Notes under the pieces: model-generated | Told to the model about the DNA's origin: nothing | The model's input: only the letters and a program-made list of their open reading frames with translations | Databases searched by the model: none | Source of the DNA: an uncultured Acetatifactor sp. | Lineage (GTDB): Bacteria; Bacillota; Clostridia; Lachnospirales; Lachnospiraceae | Length of the DNA stretch: 64,000 nt | NCBI GenBank assembly: GCA_910589655.1 | Contig: CAJUTJ010000106.1 | Coordinates: 1 to 64,000 of the forward strand | Direction: 5' to 3' | Program-made: the position numbers and the translations under genes | Part shown: positions 44,175 to 52,800 of the stretch, piece after piece | Layout: each line of letters opens with the position of its first letter | Position numbering within the stretch: position 1 is the first letter of the stretch

Positions 44175-44870
44175 ATGAAAAAAAGAATCCTAATTTACAA
44201 TAATCGAACGAAAATTGCAGAGGAAATGGAGCCGTTGTTGATAGGGGAAGGCTTTGAGTATATTGTGGCGGCAGATGTTCAGGAACTGCATGAAAAATTG
44301 TCCCAGGAAATCCATCTGATGCTGGTGGATGTGGAGTTAAACGATAAGGGCTGGGATAAAGGAATCGAGATGATCGCGTCTCTCCGGAAGAAGAGCAGCG
44401 TTCCCGTAATCGTGGTTTCGGCACAGTCTGCGGAGACGGCCAAGATTATGGCGCTGGAAGCGGGAGCGGACGATTATGTTACAACGGACTGTAATCCTCT
44501 GGAGCTGCTGGCAAGAATTAAGTCCCAGCTGCGGAGGTATGTCCAGCTGGTAAATATGTGTTCGGAAGTAGACAGGGTATATAGAGTGGACGGACTGGAG
44601 ATTAACGACATCCAGAGAACCGTCACGGTGGAGGGCCGTAATGTAAGGCTTACACCCATTGAATATAAGATTTTGCGCTTTTTGGTACAGCAGCACGGAA
44701 GAGTGTTCTCAAACAGCCAGATTTATGAAAACATTTGGAATATGCAGGCTATCGGCGCAGATAACACCATTGCCGTACATATCCGCCATATAAGAGAGAA
44801 GATTGAAAGGAATCCTAAGGAGCCCAGATACTTGAAGGTAGTATGGGGCAACGGATATAAGGTAGGCTGA
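44175..44870 (+). CDS. OmpR/PhoB-family response regulator, orphan
   Basis: 231 residues. The receiver domain (1-120) has the phospho-acceptor Asp52 in LMLVDVELN, the Ser/Thr switch VIVVSAQS, and a Lys replaced region near the end. The winged-helix DNA-binding domain (about 135-229) has RTVTVEGRNVRLTPIEYKIL, RVFSNSQIYENIWN, and VHIRHIREKIERNPKEPRYL. AAGGAGGAG precedes the ATG. No histidine kinase gene is adjacent, so its partner is elsewhere or it works independently. The acidic pocket at the N-terminus (normally DD) is poorly conserved (IYNNRTKIAEE), so phosphorylation may be atypical. Confidence 0.92.
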   Translation: MKKRILIYNNRTKIAEEMEPLLIGEGFEYIVAADVQELHEKLSQEIHLMLVDVELNDKGWDKGIEMIASLRKKSSVPVIVVSAQSAETAKIMALEAGADDYVTTDCNPLELLARIKSQLRRYVQLVNMCSEVDRVYRVDGLEINDIQRTVTVEGRNVRLTPIEYKILRFLVQQHGRVFSNSQIYENIWNMQAIGADNTIAVHIRHIREKIERNPKEPRYLKVVWGNGYKVG

Positions 44871-44912
44871 GACAGGGCGAAAGAGCATGGCTTTTAAGAC
44901 CGGTAATCCGCT

Positions 44913-44945
44913 AAGGGCAGACGTGAAGTCTGCCCTTATTAACTT
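44913..44945 (+). terminator. Hairpin after the response regulator gene
   Basis: Perfect 10-bp stem AAGGGCAGAC (44913-44922) with GTCTGCCCTT (44928-44937), followed by a short ATTAACTT tract. Confidence 0.65.
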
Positions 44946-44956
44946 GCACTAATATA

Positions 44957-45034
44957 AACCCGAGACAGACATGCGCGAAATCGCTGTTTTGCGATTTCTG
45001 TGCATAGGTTGCTGTGAACGAAGTGAACGGTAAC
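44957..45034 (-). repeat. Interspersed element fragment, inverted left half (module B)
   Basis: The reverse complement of 44971-45034 aligns with the left halves of the elements at 46109 and 55940 (CTATGCACAGAAATCGC against CCATGCACAGAAACCGC). The hairpin GAAATCGC/GCGATTTC is intact at 44977-44998. The adjoining AACCCGAGACAGAC (44957-44970) recurs at 46068-46081. Confidence 0.8.
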
Positions 45035-45058
45035 TTTATGGGTTATAGGAATAAAAGA

Positions 45059-45087
45059 TTGACAAATGAGATAATTTACATTATTGT
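45059..45087 (+). promoter_or_regulatory. Predicted sigma-A promoter for the TraX-like gene
   Basis: TTGACA (45059-45064), a 17-base spacer and TATTGT (45082-45087). A perfect TATAAT lies further on at 45093 but has no matching -35. Confidence 0.5.
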
Positions 45088-45171
45088 ATTAATATAATAG
45101 TATGGCGCCGGAAGGAATGAAGTAAATCTTTGGAGACATACAGGATATGGCGCCTTGGAATGGAGGAAAAA

Positions 45172-46011
45172 ATGGACGATATACAGGTAAAGGAACAGAC
45201 GGATTTGGCGGAAGAGCCGAAAAAGAAGGGGATCAGCGGCAGCACCATTAAGATAATTGCCATCCTTTCAATGCTCATCGATCATATCGGGGCGGGATAT
45301 TTAGGAAGGCTGATTATGAAAGCCGGTTTTATGGAGGTGATGAACTCCAATAATCTGAATGTCATGATGGAGTGGATTTCCGAGTACGGAACCCTCTACT
45401 ATACGTATACTGCCATGCGAATGATCGGCAGATTAGGATTTCCTATTTTCTGCTTTCTCTTAGTGGAAGGCTTTCAGAGAACTCACAATGTGAAAAAGTA
45501 CGCACTTAGATTAGGGGCTTTCGCATTGGTTTCAGAGATTCCCTTTGATCTGTGTTTTAATGGAAAATTTCTGGAGTTTACGTATCAAAATGTGTTCTTT
45601 ACACTGTTTTTAGGACTGCTAACCATGATTGCGTTTGACTGGATTGCGAAGAAAGAGTGGGCTGTAAACGGAACCTTGAACCGGGTGGTAAAAGTGATTT
45701 TCTCTGCCGCGGCGCTGGCTGTCGGCGCGGGAGTGGCACATTTCTTAAAGACGGATTATGCCGCAACAGGGGTGATTTGTATTATGGCGCTATATGTTTT
45801 CCGGAAAAAGAAACCCTTGCAGATTACGGCGGGCTGTATTGCGTTCCTCTGGGAGGTCACGGCGCCCCTTGCGTTTATCCCCATCGGCTTCTACAACGGG
45901 CAGAGAGGGCTGAAAATGAAGTATTTCTTTTATGCCTTTTATCCCGTACATTTGCTGTTGATATGGCTTGTGTGCCTGTTGATGGGAGATGGCTGGATGT
46001 CGGTTATCTAA
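45172..46011 (+). CDS. TraX-family membrane protein
   Basis: 279 residues from the ATG at 45172, with GGAGG directly upstream; two earlier in-frame ATGs lack this. After a charged N-terminus, the TraX core starts with ISGSTIKIIAILSMLIDHIG, followed by about eight helices and the conserved RLGFPIFCFLLVEGFQRTHN, FALVSEIPFDL and FFYAFYPVHLLLIWLV. The last block is shared with acyltransferase-3 relatives. TraX N-acetylates F-pilin in E. coli. Chromosomal homologues in Clostridia are common, and their acceptors are unknown. It is probably a membrane acyltransferase. Confidence 0.85.
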   Translation: MDDIQVKEQTDLAEEPKKKGISGSTIKIIAILSMLIDHIGAGYLGRLIMKAGFMEVMNSNNLNVMMEWISEYGTLYYTYTAMRMIGRLGFPIFCFLLVEGFQRTHNVKKYALRLGAFALVSEIPFDLCFNGKFLEFTYQNVFFTLFLGLLTMIAFDWIAKKEWAVNGTLNRVVKVIFSAAALAVGAGVAHFLKTDYAATGVICIMALYVFRKKKPLQITAGCIAFLWEVTAPLAFIPIGFYNGQRGLKMKYFFYAFYPVHLLLIWLVCLLMGDGWMSVI

Positions 46012-46108
46012 ATGTTTTTTCCACACATAGTACCGCCGGAAGACGTTTTCATGCTGTTTTTGCGGCAAACCCGAGACAGACCTGCGAGTGAACAGTAACC
46101 GTGAAAAC

Positions 46109-46262
46109 GTTACTGTTCACTCCGTGACCAGTAACCCATGCACAGAAACCGCAAAACAGCGGTTTCGCGCAGGTTGCCCAAGCGATTATTCTAATCGCTT
46201 GGGTTTGATCACGCAAAAAACGCGTGAAAACGCCTCGCGGTGGCGTGGGTGTGAAAAGTAAC
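46109..46262 (+). mobile_element. MITE-like interspersed element, complete copy 1 (154 bp)
   Basis: The ends are imperfect terminal inverted repeats: GTTACTGTTCAC at the left and GTGAAAAGTAAC at the right (11 of 12 matching). The left half carries the stem GAAACCGC/GCGGTTTC (46145-46166). A 12-bp hairpin CCCAAGCGATTA-TTC-TAATCGCTTGGG sits at 46177-46203. The right half (46210-46258) matches 4398-4446 and 56021-56069. There is no reading frame for a transposase, so it would depend on an enzyme in trans. Confidence 0.72.
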
Positions 46263-46301
46263 GCGAAACCACCTTGAGGTGGTAACAAGGTGAACTATAC
46301 A

Positions 46302-46330
46302 TTGACTAAATCTCGAAAAGCATGTAAAAT
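46302..46330 (+). promoter_or_regulatory. Predicted sigma-A promoter for the GH105 gene
   Basis: TTGACT (46302-46307), a 17-base spacer and TAAAAT (46325-46330), 40 bases past the end of the repeat element. Confidence 0.6.
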
Positions 46331-46369
46331 CAACTTACAGATATTTACGTTTCGGGGAGGTAGAAGGAT

Positions 46370-47515
46370 ATGCAGATGCCGGTTTTTGAGAGATACATAG
46401 ACGGTTTGATTCAAAAGAGCACGGTTGAAGTTCCGGTGTGGAACATTGAGAAAGCGAAAGCAGGCGGAAAGGGAGCCGGCTGGAATTATATTGACGGCTG
46501 TATGATTCTTGCCATGCTGGAAATTTATCAGACTACCGGCGAGAAGAAGTACTACGAGTTTGCGGATGCATTTATTGATTACAGAGTGAACGAGGACGGA
46601 ACTATCAAGGGCTACAAGCCTGAGGAATATAATATTGATAATGTAAATGCGGGAAAGACGCTTTTCGCATTATATGAAATGAACGGGAAAGAGAAGTACC
46701 GCAAAGCCATCGAATTGATTTACGGTCAGGTTCGGAACCAGCCCAGAACTCCGGAAGGCAATTTCTGGCATAAAAAGATTTATCCCAATCAGGTATGGCT
46801 GGACGGCTTGTATATGGGGCAGCCCTTTTACATGGAGTATGAGACTAAGTTTAACAATAAAAAGAATTACAGCGACATTTTCTCCCAGTTTTCCAACGTG
46901 GTAAAATACATGAGGGACGAGGAAACGGGTCTTTATTATCATGGTTATGACGCCTCTAAGGAGATATTCTGGTGCGACAAGGAGACAGGACTTTCCGAAA
47001 ACTTTTGGCTGAGAGCCATCGGCTGGTATTCTATGGCGCTTCTGGACACTTTGGCAAAGTGCGAGCCCGGAGAGGAATACAAGACCGAGTATGAAACTCT
47101 GAAAACCGTGTTTGTACGATTGGTGGAGGATATGCTGAAGCTGCAGGATGAGAGCGGCATGTGGTATCAGCTTCCCGCTTTGGGCGGCAAAGAACCCAAT
47201 TATTTAGAGACCAGCGGCAGCGCTATTATGTCTTATTCCTTGTTAAAGGGAGTGAGACTGGGATTTCTGCCGGAGAGCTGCAAAGAACCTGCATTGAAGG
47301 CATTCCGCGGAATATGTGATCGTTATTTAAAGGAGACGGAGGGTGAATTGAATCTGGGCGGCATCTGTCTGGTGGCAGGTCTGGGTCCCGCAAACGATAC
47401 CAGACGTGACGGCACCTTTGAATACTATATGTCGGAGCCCATTGTGGAAAACGACGCAAAGGGTGTTGGACCCTTGCTTCTGGCTTATACGGAGATGAGA
47501 AGACTGGCAGATTGA
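46370..47515 (+). CDS. Unsaturated glycuronyl (rhamnogalacturonyl) hydrolase, GH105
   Basis: 381 residues with an (alpha/alpha)6 barrel and no signal peptide. Family blocks are GWNYIDGCMILAMLEIYQTT, NVNAGKTLFALYE, the catalytic acid Asp145 in NQVWLDGLYMGQPFYMEYE, GLSENFWLRAIGWYSMALL, SGMWYQLPALG and ETSGSAIMSYSLLKG. YteR-like enzymes hydrolyse the unsaturated uronic acid from the ends of lyase products of rhamnogalacturonan, in the cytoplasm. It implies use of pectin fragments taken up by transporters elsewhere. GGGGAGG lies before the ATG. It is monocistronic. Confidence 0.9.
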   Translation: MQMPVFERYIDGLIQKSTVEVPVWNIEKAKAGGKGAGWNYIDGCMILAMLEIYQTTGEKKYYEFADAFIDYRVNEDGTIKGYKPEEYNIDNVNAGKTLFALYEMNGKEKYRKAIELIYGQVRNQPRTPEGNFWHKKIYPNQVWLDGLYMGQPFYMEYETKFNNKKNYSDIFSQFSNVVKYMRDEETGLYYHGYDASKEIFWCDKETGLSENFWLRAIGWYSMALLDTLAKCEPGEEYKTEYETLKTVFVRLVEDMLKLQDESGMWYQLPALGGKEPNYLETSGSAIMSYSLLKGVRLGFLPESCKEPALKAFRGICDRYLKETEGELNLGGICLVAGLGPANDTRRDGTFEYYMSEPIVENDAKGVGPLLLAYTEMRRLAD

Positions 47516-47550
47516 TATGGGATTGAGCTGTCAGGATGTTTTTGACAATT

Positions 47551-47625
47551 AAAATATTGCAGACAAAATGAAACATTGCAGGCAAAATGAAACATTGCAA
47601 ATAAAATGAAACATTGCAAACAAAA
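47551..47625 (+). repeat. 19-bp tandem repeat array
   Basis: Three near-identical 19-base units (47565-47583, 47584-47602, 47603-47621) of the form AAAATGAAACATTGCA(A/G)(A/G)(C/T) follow the GH105 stop codon, with a degenerate unit before. The array abuts the terminator. Confidence 0.85.
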
Positions 47626-47655
47626 ACGCATCGGAATTGCCGATGCGCTTTTTGT
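47623..47655. terminator. Bidirectional terminator between GH105 and cold-shock genes
   Basis: Stem CGCATCGG (47627-47634) with CCGATGCG (47640-47647). An A run precedes it and CTTTTTG follows, serving both convergent genes. Confidence 0.75.
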
Positions 47656-47670
47656 CTGTATTCAGAGCGG

Positions 47671-47886
47671 TTAAGCTACTACAGAAACGTTGGTAGCACG
47701 GATTTTGCTGCTGTTCTGGGGATCACACTCGGTATCGAAAGTAACCTTCTGACCCTCTTCAAGAGACTTGAAGCCATCAGCATTGATTGCGGAGAAATGT
47801 ACGAATACTTCCTCGCCGGTCTCATCATTGGTGATGAAGCCATAACCCTTCTGTGCATTAAACCACTTAACTGTACCGTTATTCAT
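47671..47886 (-). CDS. csp: Cold-shock family RNA-binding protein
   Basis: 71 residues from the ATG at 47886, with GGAGG (47898-47894 region) upstream; the longer frame upstream is leader. An OB-fold with RNP1 KGYGFITND and RNP2 VFVHFSAI, starting MNNGTVKWFNAQKG. It binds single-stranded nucleic acid and acts as an RNA chaperone or antiterminator. A long leader with a strong palindrome (47962-48014) suggests control of its own mRNA at low temperature or by Csp binding. It is slightly longer than classic 66-residue CspA because of the C-terminal SSKIRATNVSVVA. Confidence 0.95.
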   Translation of the reverse strand: MNNGTVKWFNAQKGYGFITNDETGEEVFVHFSAINADGFKSLEEGQKVTFDTECDPQNSSKIRATNVSVVA

Positions 47887-47961
47887 TTTGGTACCTCCTT
47901 CATAATAAAGGGCAGTCGCCCATATTTTAATGAGTGATTCTAAAACGTAGGACAAAAAAAT

Positions 47962-48014
47962 CACATATTTTTGTAAACCATCATCAAAGTTGCAATGACT
48001 TACAAAAATATGTG
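47962..48014 (-). promoter_or_regulatory. Large palindrome in the cold-shock mRNA leader
   Basis: CACATATTTTTGTAA (47962-47976) and TTACAAAAATATGTG (48000-48014) form a perfect 15-bp stem with a 23-base loop in the transcribed leader of csp. Confidence 0.7.
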
Positions 48015-48046
48015 AGTTCAATGACTTTCATTTAGAATACGACTGT

Positions 48047-48076
48047 AGTATAGCACTGAATTCGGCATAGTGTCAA
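48047..48076 (-). promoter_or_regulatory. Predicted sigma-A promoter for csp
   Basis: On the minus strand, TTGACA (48076-48071), an 18-base spacer and TATACT (48052-48047). It gives a leader of about 155 bases. Confidence 0.75.
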
Positions 48077-48157
48077 CATTTTTTTTCAGGTTCTCAAATA
48101 ACAGTATGATTTCCCTTATTTTGGGAAATAATCATGCTTATCAGGAGGCGATTCGTT

Positions 48158-48844
48158 ATGATTTCAATACACTTATTGGTTTTGATCTCTTGTTTGGCGG
48201 CGGCAGTATGTTTCGGCTTTTTTGCCGGACGGCTGTGGATGCCGGATGAGGACATGGAGCCGGAGGAAGAAGAGACAGTAAAAATCCGTGAAAAGCGGGT
48301 AGAAAAGACGGGAAGCGGCTGGTCGGTAGGCAGTCCGGCAGCCGGTCAGGCGACGGTGCGGCAAGACGGCCCGGAGGCAGAGGTGGTGGTTCGGCCCGTG
48401 GAAGGGAAGATGTATGCTCCGGCAGGGGGGAAAATAATGAAATTGTATCCTCTGGGCAACGCATTTCGTTTTCACACGGAATTTGGGGCGGAGCTTTTCA
48501 TTCAGGTCGGCGACACGGAGGACGAAATGCTGGGAAGGTATTACCGCCCCAGAGTAGTGCAGAATGAAATCGTGAATACGGGAAAGCTGTTGCTGGAATT
48601 CGACAGAACGGGATTGGAAGCGGAAGGGGTACTGCCGGAAATCCGGATTCGCGTAGAGCATTTTACCTATGGCAGTGATGTGATTGCCACCGCAGAAGGA
48701 CCGGTAAAGGCAGGTGAAGAAGTTCTATGGCTTCAGGATGTGACGGAGTATGTTGAAAGCCGCCACGAGAAACGGAATGTATCCGGCAAAGCCTCATACA
48801 GTGCCAACAGAACCATCATCCGCAGAAGTGAAGTTCCGGACTGA
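48158..48844 (+). CDS. Membrane-anchored EIIA-Glc-like protein lacking active-site histidines
   Basis: 228 residues from the ATG at 48158 (AGGAGG nine bases upstream). Residues 1-22 are a membrane helix, followed by an acidic linker. The EIIA-Glc fold lies at about 80-205: EGKMYAPAGGKIMKLYPLG, AELFIQVGDTEDEM, GKLLLEFDRTGLEAEG and PVKAGEEVLW. In E. coli EIIA-Glc the two active-site histidines (75 and 90) are 15 residues apart, in NHAFSI and FVHFG. Here the aligned residues are Asn101 (GNAFRF) and Gln116 (FIQVG), also 15 apart. It therefore cannot take phosphate from HPr in the normal way and may act as a binding or regulatory domain at the membrane. Confidence 0.7.
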   Translation: MISIHLLVLISCLAAAVCFGFFAGRLWMPDEDMEPEEEETVKIREKRVEKTGSGWSVGSPAAGQATVRQDGPEAEVVVRPVEGKMYAPAGGKIMKLYPLGNAFRFHTEFGAELFIQVGDTEDEMLGRYYRPRVVQNEIVNTGKLLLEFDRTGLEAEGVLPEIRIRVEHFTYGSDVIATAEGPVKAGEEVLWLQDVTEYVESRHEKRNVSGKASYSANRTIIRRSEVPD

Positions 48845-48877
48845 GAGAGGCTGCGAAGCGGATACTTGGCCAACGCG

Positions 48878-48903
48878 GCGGGGGATATATCCCCCGCTTT
48901 CTG
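48878..48903 (+). terminator. Terminator after the EIIA-like gene
   Basis: A perfect 10-bp stem GCGGGGGATA/TATCCCCCGC, without a loop beyond the central TA, followed by TTTC. Confidence 0.6.
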
Positions 48904-49026
48904 CAGTGCTGCAAGATTGACGCTCCGTTGTTCTGCAGCGGGGGTGTTGACCGGACGAATTTCATACATGTAATTTCAGACTTATAATTTCAGACTTGTA
49001 ATTTCAGACTTGCAGCTAAATATAGC

Positions 49027-49081
49027 TTGACAAATACCCTGTGGGGGTATATTCTAAATAAAGGATACCCCCATGGGGTAT
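49027..49081 (+). promoter_or_regulatory. Copper-operon promoter with two CsoR operators
   Basis: TTGACA (49027-49032) is the -35 box; TATATT (49048-49053) or TATTCT (49050-49055) is the -10. Two palindromes of CsoR type, ATACCCTGTGGGGGTAT (49034-49050) and ATACCCCCATGGGGTAT (49065-49081), cover the spacer and the start region. The known CsoR operator has the same TACCC...GGGTA form. Copper-free CsoR bound here would block polymerase. Confidence 0.85.
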
Positions 49082-49180
49082 ATGAATGTTTCGTACTAAA
49101 ACTGCTGCGAGTATCTTATAAAACTTTTTAAACGATATACATGGGGAACATATTTCCGAAAAGGGAAAAGGATTCAGAAA

Positions 49181-49750
49181 ATGGAAAAGAATATAATAGC
49201 AGAAAAGGCTGCGGTAAAAGAAGCGGAAGCAGAGAAGACAGCGGCAAAAGAAACGGAAGCGGAGAAGGCTGCGGTAAAAGAAACGGAAGCGGAAAAGGCT
49301 GCGGTAAAAGAAACGGAAGCGGAGAAGGCTACGGTAAAAGAAGCGGAAGCAGAGAAGACAGCGGCAAAAGAAGCGGAAGCAAAGAAGACAGCGGCAAAAG
49401 GCAAGGAAACCGAAAAAGAAGCAGAAAAGGTAACCGGAATGGGATCAAGGGCGGAAGAAACGTGCTGCTGTCACCAAAAGGCCGTGCCGAGGCAGGAAAA
49501 GGAAGTAAAGCAGCTGAAAAACCGTCTCAACCGTATTATGGGGCAATTAAACGGTATCGGCAGGATGCTGGAAGAAAATCGTTATTGCGGGGATATTTTG
49601 ACACAAGTAGCAGCGGTGGAGAGCGCGTTACAATCTTTTGGATATTTAATTCTTCAGGAACACATGAAAAGCTGTGTGGTGGATGAGATCAGGAACGGCA
49701 ATACCGCTATTGTGGAAGAAGCAGTAGAGTTGATGAAAAAGCTGAAATAA
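49181..49750 (+). CDS. csoR: CsoR-type copper-sensing repressor with repetitive N-terminal extension
   Basis: 189 residues, about 100 longer than normal. Residues 1-85 are six 10-residue Glu/Lys/Ala repeats (30 bp each; 49211-49390), probably a long charged helix. The CsoR domain follows: KQLKNRLNRIMGQLNGIGRM, then copper ligands Cys136 (YCGD), His161 and Cys165 (EHMKSC). Their spacing equals that of the Mycobacterium tuberculosis Cys36/His61/Cys65 set. A CCCH motif near residue 97 may give extra metal binding. An AAAGGA precedes the ATG at 49181, but a downstream in-frame ATG before the CsoR domain is possible. It represses itself and copA through the operators at 49034-49081. Confidence 0.85.
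   Translation: MEKNIIAEKAAVKEAEAEKTAAKETEAEKAAVKETEAEKAAVKETEAEKATVKEAEAEKTAAKEAEAKKTAAKGKETEKEAEKVTGMGSRAEETCCCHQKAVPRQEKEVKQLKNRLNRIMGQLNGIGRMLEENRYCGDILTQVAAVESALQSFGYLILQEHMKSCVVDEIRNGNTAIVEEAVELMKKLK
49211..49390 (+). repeat. 30-bp in-frame tandem repeats, six units
   Basis: Six 30-base units from 49211, with partial copies at each end, encode AAVKETEAEK-type decamers. The lack of stops makes several frames and the opposite strand look open here. Confidence 0.92.
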
Positions 49751-49824
49751 AAACCGATATGCAAAACCGGAATCTAAGGAACTGATCAGTAGATTCCGGA
49801 AACGGAATCAGAAAGGACAAACAT

Positions 49825-52800
49825 ATGAGAGAGCGGTATCATATTACAGGCATGACTTGTTCTGCCTGTTCCTCCCATGTGGAGAAGGCAGTAAATAAAT
49901 TGGCGGGGATAGAGAAGGCTTCTGTAAACCTGCTGACGGAAACCATGGAAGTTGTCTATGACGAAAGCAGACTGACGTGGGAGGACATTACGGCGGCGGT
50001 AGACAAGGCGGGATACGGTGCGTCCCTCATCCTTGGCGGCGCCCGCCGGGTGACAACCATTGAATCGGAAAACAGGATGTCATGCGGCGCTTCCTGTAAC
50101 GACAGAGAAAAGGAAGCGGGCGAAACGGCAGGAAGCGGTTCGGGTGAAAACACCGGAGGCGCCGGGAGCGGAACAATCGGAAACGGCACAGGTGCAAAAC
50201 CGGGAAACAGCGTGGGGCGCGGCAGTGTACAGCAAAAGGCGAAGGCGGAAGCCGGAGCCATGAAATGGAGGCTTGGCATTTCCATAGGTTTCCTGTTTCC
50301 CCTTATGTATGTGGCCATGTATCATATGTACAACGAATGGTTCGGGCTTCCCATTCCGGGATTCGTACACCACTATCTGCATGGCAATGAAAATGCCATG
50401 ACTTTTGCCATGACACAGCTTTTGCTGCTTCTGCCCATTGTATATATGAACCGGAAATTCTTCTCCGTGGGATTTAAGACAATCGGACATCTGTCTCCCA
50501 ATATGGACAGCCTGATTGCGCTGGGAGCCTCTGCAGCTATCGGATATGGCATTTTTGCAATGTACCGCATCAGCTACGGGCTGGGGCATGGTGACATGGC
50601 GTTGGTGGAACAATATTCCCATGATCTGTATTTCGAATCTGCGGGAATGATTTTGACCCTGATTACCGTGGGAAAATATTTGGAGAGCCGCTCCAAGGGG
50701 AAAACCAGCGAGGCCATCACAAAGCTTATGGATCTGTCTCCCAAGACGGCGATTCTGCTGACGGCGGACGGGCAGGAGACGGAGGTGCCCACGGAGCTGC
50801 TGAAAGCAGGGGATATTTTCCTGATAAAACCGGGAAGCCTTGTCCCTGCGGACGGGACTGTGCTGGAGGGAAATTCCAGCATTGACGAAGCGGCCATTAC
50901 CGGAGAGAGTATCCCTGTGGAAAAGCAGGCCGGTGATAAGGTGGTATCGGCTACCGTGAACAAATCAGGCTTTTTGAAATGCCGTGCGGACAGAGTGGGA
51001 GAGGATACCACATTGTCCCAGATTATCCGGCTGGTGGAGGAGGCAAGCGCCAGCAAGGCGCCCATTGCCCAGCTGGCGGATCAGGTGGCCGGAGTGTTTG
51101 TGCCCGTGGTCATGGGAATAGCCCTTGTCACCCTTGCGGTGTGGCTTTTGGCGGGGGCGGGGGCAGAGTTTGCCATTTCCTCCGCCATAGCGGTATTGGT
51201 AATCTCCTGTCCCTGTGCCCTTGGCCTTGCCACCCCTGTGGCGATTATGGTGGGAACGGGTGTGGGAGCAAATCACGGGATTTTAATCAAGTCAGGAGAG
51301 GCTTTGCAGCAGGCGAAGGAGATAGACACCGTGGTTATGGATAAGACCGGTACGATCACTTCCGGAAAGCTGCGTTTCAGCGGCTGCGGGTGTTATGTAC
51401 CGGATCTATCCGTGGAAACCTTGGTACAGATTGCCGCGGCATTGGAAAAAAAGAGCGAGCACCCTCTGGCGGAGGCGATTCTGGAGAGAGCCGGAAGGGA
51501 CGGCTTATCCGTTCCGGAAATCCGGGATTTTAAGGCGGTGCCGGGAAGAGGGATCGAAGGCGTTCTGGCGGAGGAGATTCCGCCCCGCTCCATGGTGCCT
51601 GATGTATCGGATGGCGACGGCCCCACGGCAGTGTTTGTGGCGGGAAAGAAGGAGGACGGCTCCGTTTCGGTAGAGCAAGGCGGGAAGGCCGCCGGAAGGC
51701 TGGCGGGAGAAGTGCGGAACCGTACTGACAGCGGTTGGAAGCCGGGGGCACATTTTCTGGTGGGAAACCGCGCTTACATGGAGGAAAACGGAATTACCAT
51801 TGACCCCGTGACGGCTCAAGGCCTTGACCGGATCGCGGAGGAGGGGCATACTCCTCTTCTGGTGGCGGGAGAGGGAAGGCTTTTGGGAGAGATTGACGTG
51901 ACGGACGGCGTAAAGGCCGGTTCCCATGATGCCATCCGCAAGTTCAGGGAGATGGGGATCCGTGTGGTTATGCTTACCGGAGACAACCGCCGGACAGCGG
52001 AGGCGGTGCGTCGTCAGCTTGATATCGAGGAGGTGGTGGCGGAAGTACTGCCTCAGGATAAAGAGAAGAAAATCCGGGAATTGCAGAAAGCCGGCAGAAG
52101 GGTGGCAATGATCGGCGACGGTATTAACGACGCTCCCGCACTTGCGGCGGCGGATGTGGGTATGGCCATCGGTGCGGGGACGGATGTGGCCATGGAAAGC
52201 GCGGATATTGTCTTGATGAAGAGTGACCTTAGGGATGCGGTGACGGCGGTTCGGCTCAGCAGAGCGGTTATCCGCAATATCAAGCAAAACCTTTTTTGGG
52301 CGTTTTTCTACAACGCCATAGGGATTCCTTTGGCGGCGGGAGTGTGGTATCCTTTATTCGGAATTAAATTAAACCCTATGTTCGGCGCCGCGGCCATGAG
52401 CCTGAGCAGTGTCTTCGTAGTGGGGAACGCACTGCGGCTGCGGGGATTTAAAAGCGGCTTTGCAAAAAAGATACTTGCTGCCACAGGGAGCGAAGACATG
52501 GCCTCCGGGTCTGCCAAAGGGAGCGAAGGCATGGCCTCCGGGTCTGCCAAAGAGAGTGCGGAATCGGAAATGAGAGTTGCCGCAGAAACGCAAAAGCAAG
52601 AAAGTGAGGAAAAGAAGATGACAAAAGTGATTACGATTGAAGGCATGATGTGCGGACATTGCACCGGAAGAGTGCAGAAGGCTTTGGAGGAGGTTGCTGG
52701 TGTGAGCGCCGTTACCATGAGTCTGGAGAATAAGACCGCCACGGTGGAGTTGAACGGTGAGGTCACAGATCAGGCTTTGACGGCTGCGGTTACGGAAGCG

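Larger units (their letters stand above)
46012..46369 (+). other. Intergenic region filled by repeat elements
   Basis: 358 bases without a gene. Contents in order: AACCCGAGACAGAC (46068-46081); a perfect 14-bp inverted repeat (46086-46099 with 46109-46122); the complete element 46109-46262; the hairpin ACCACC-TTGA-GGTGGT (46269-46284); and the promoter for the hydrolase gene (46302-46330). Confidence 0.75.

Noticed and set aside
49141..49686. 181-residue plus-strand frame and a minus-strand frame across the csoR repeats
   Set aside because: Out of frame with the clear CsoR domain. The 30-bp repeat lacks stops in several frames, and there is no independent start signal.
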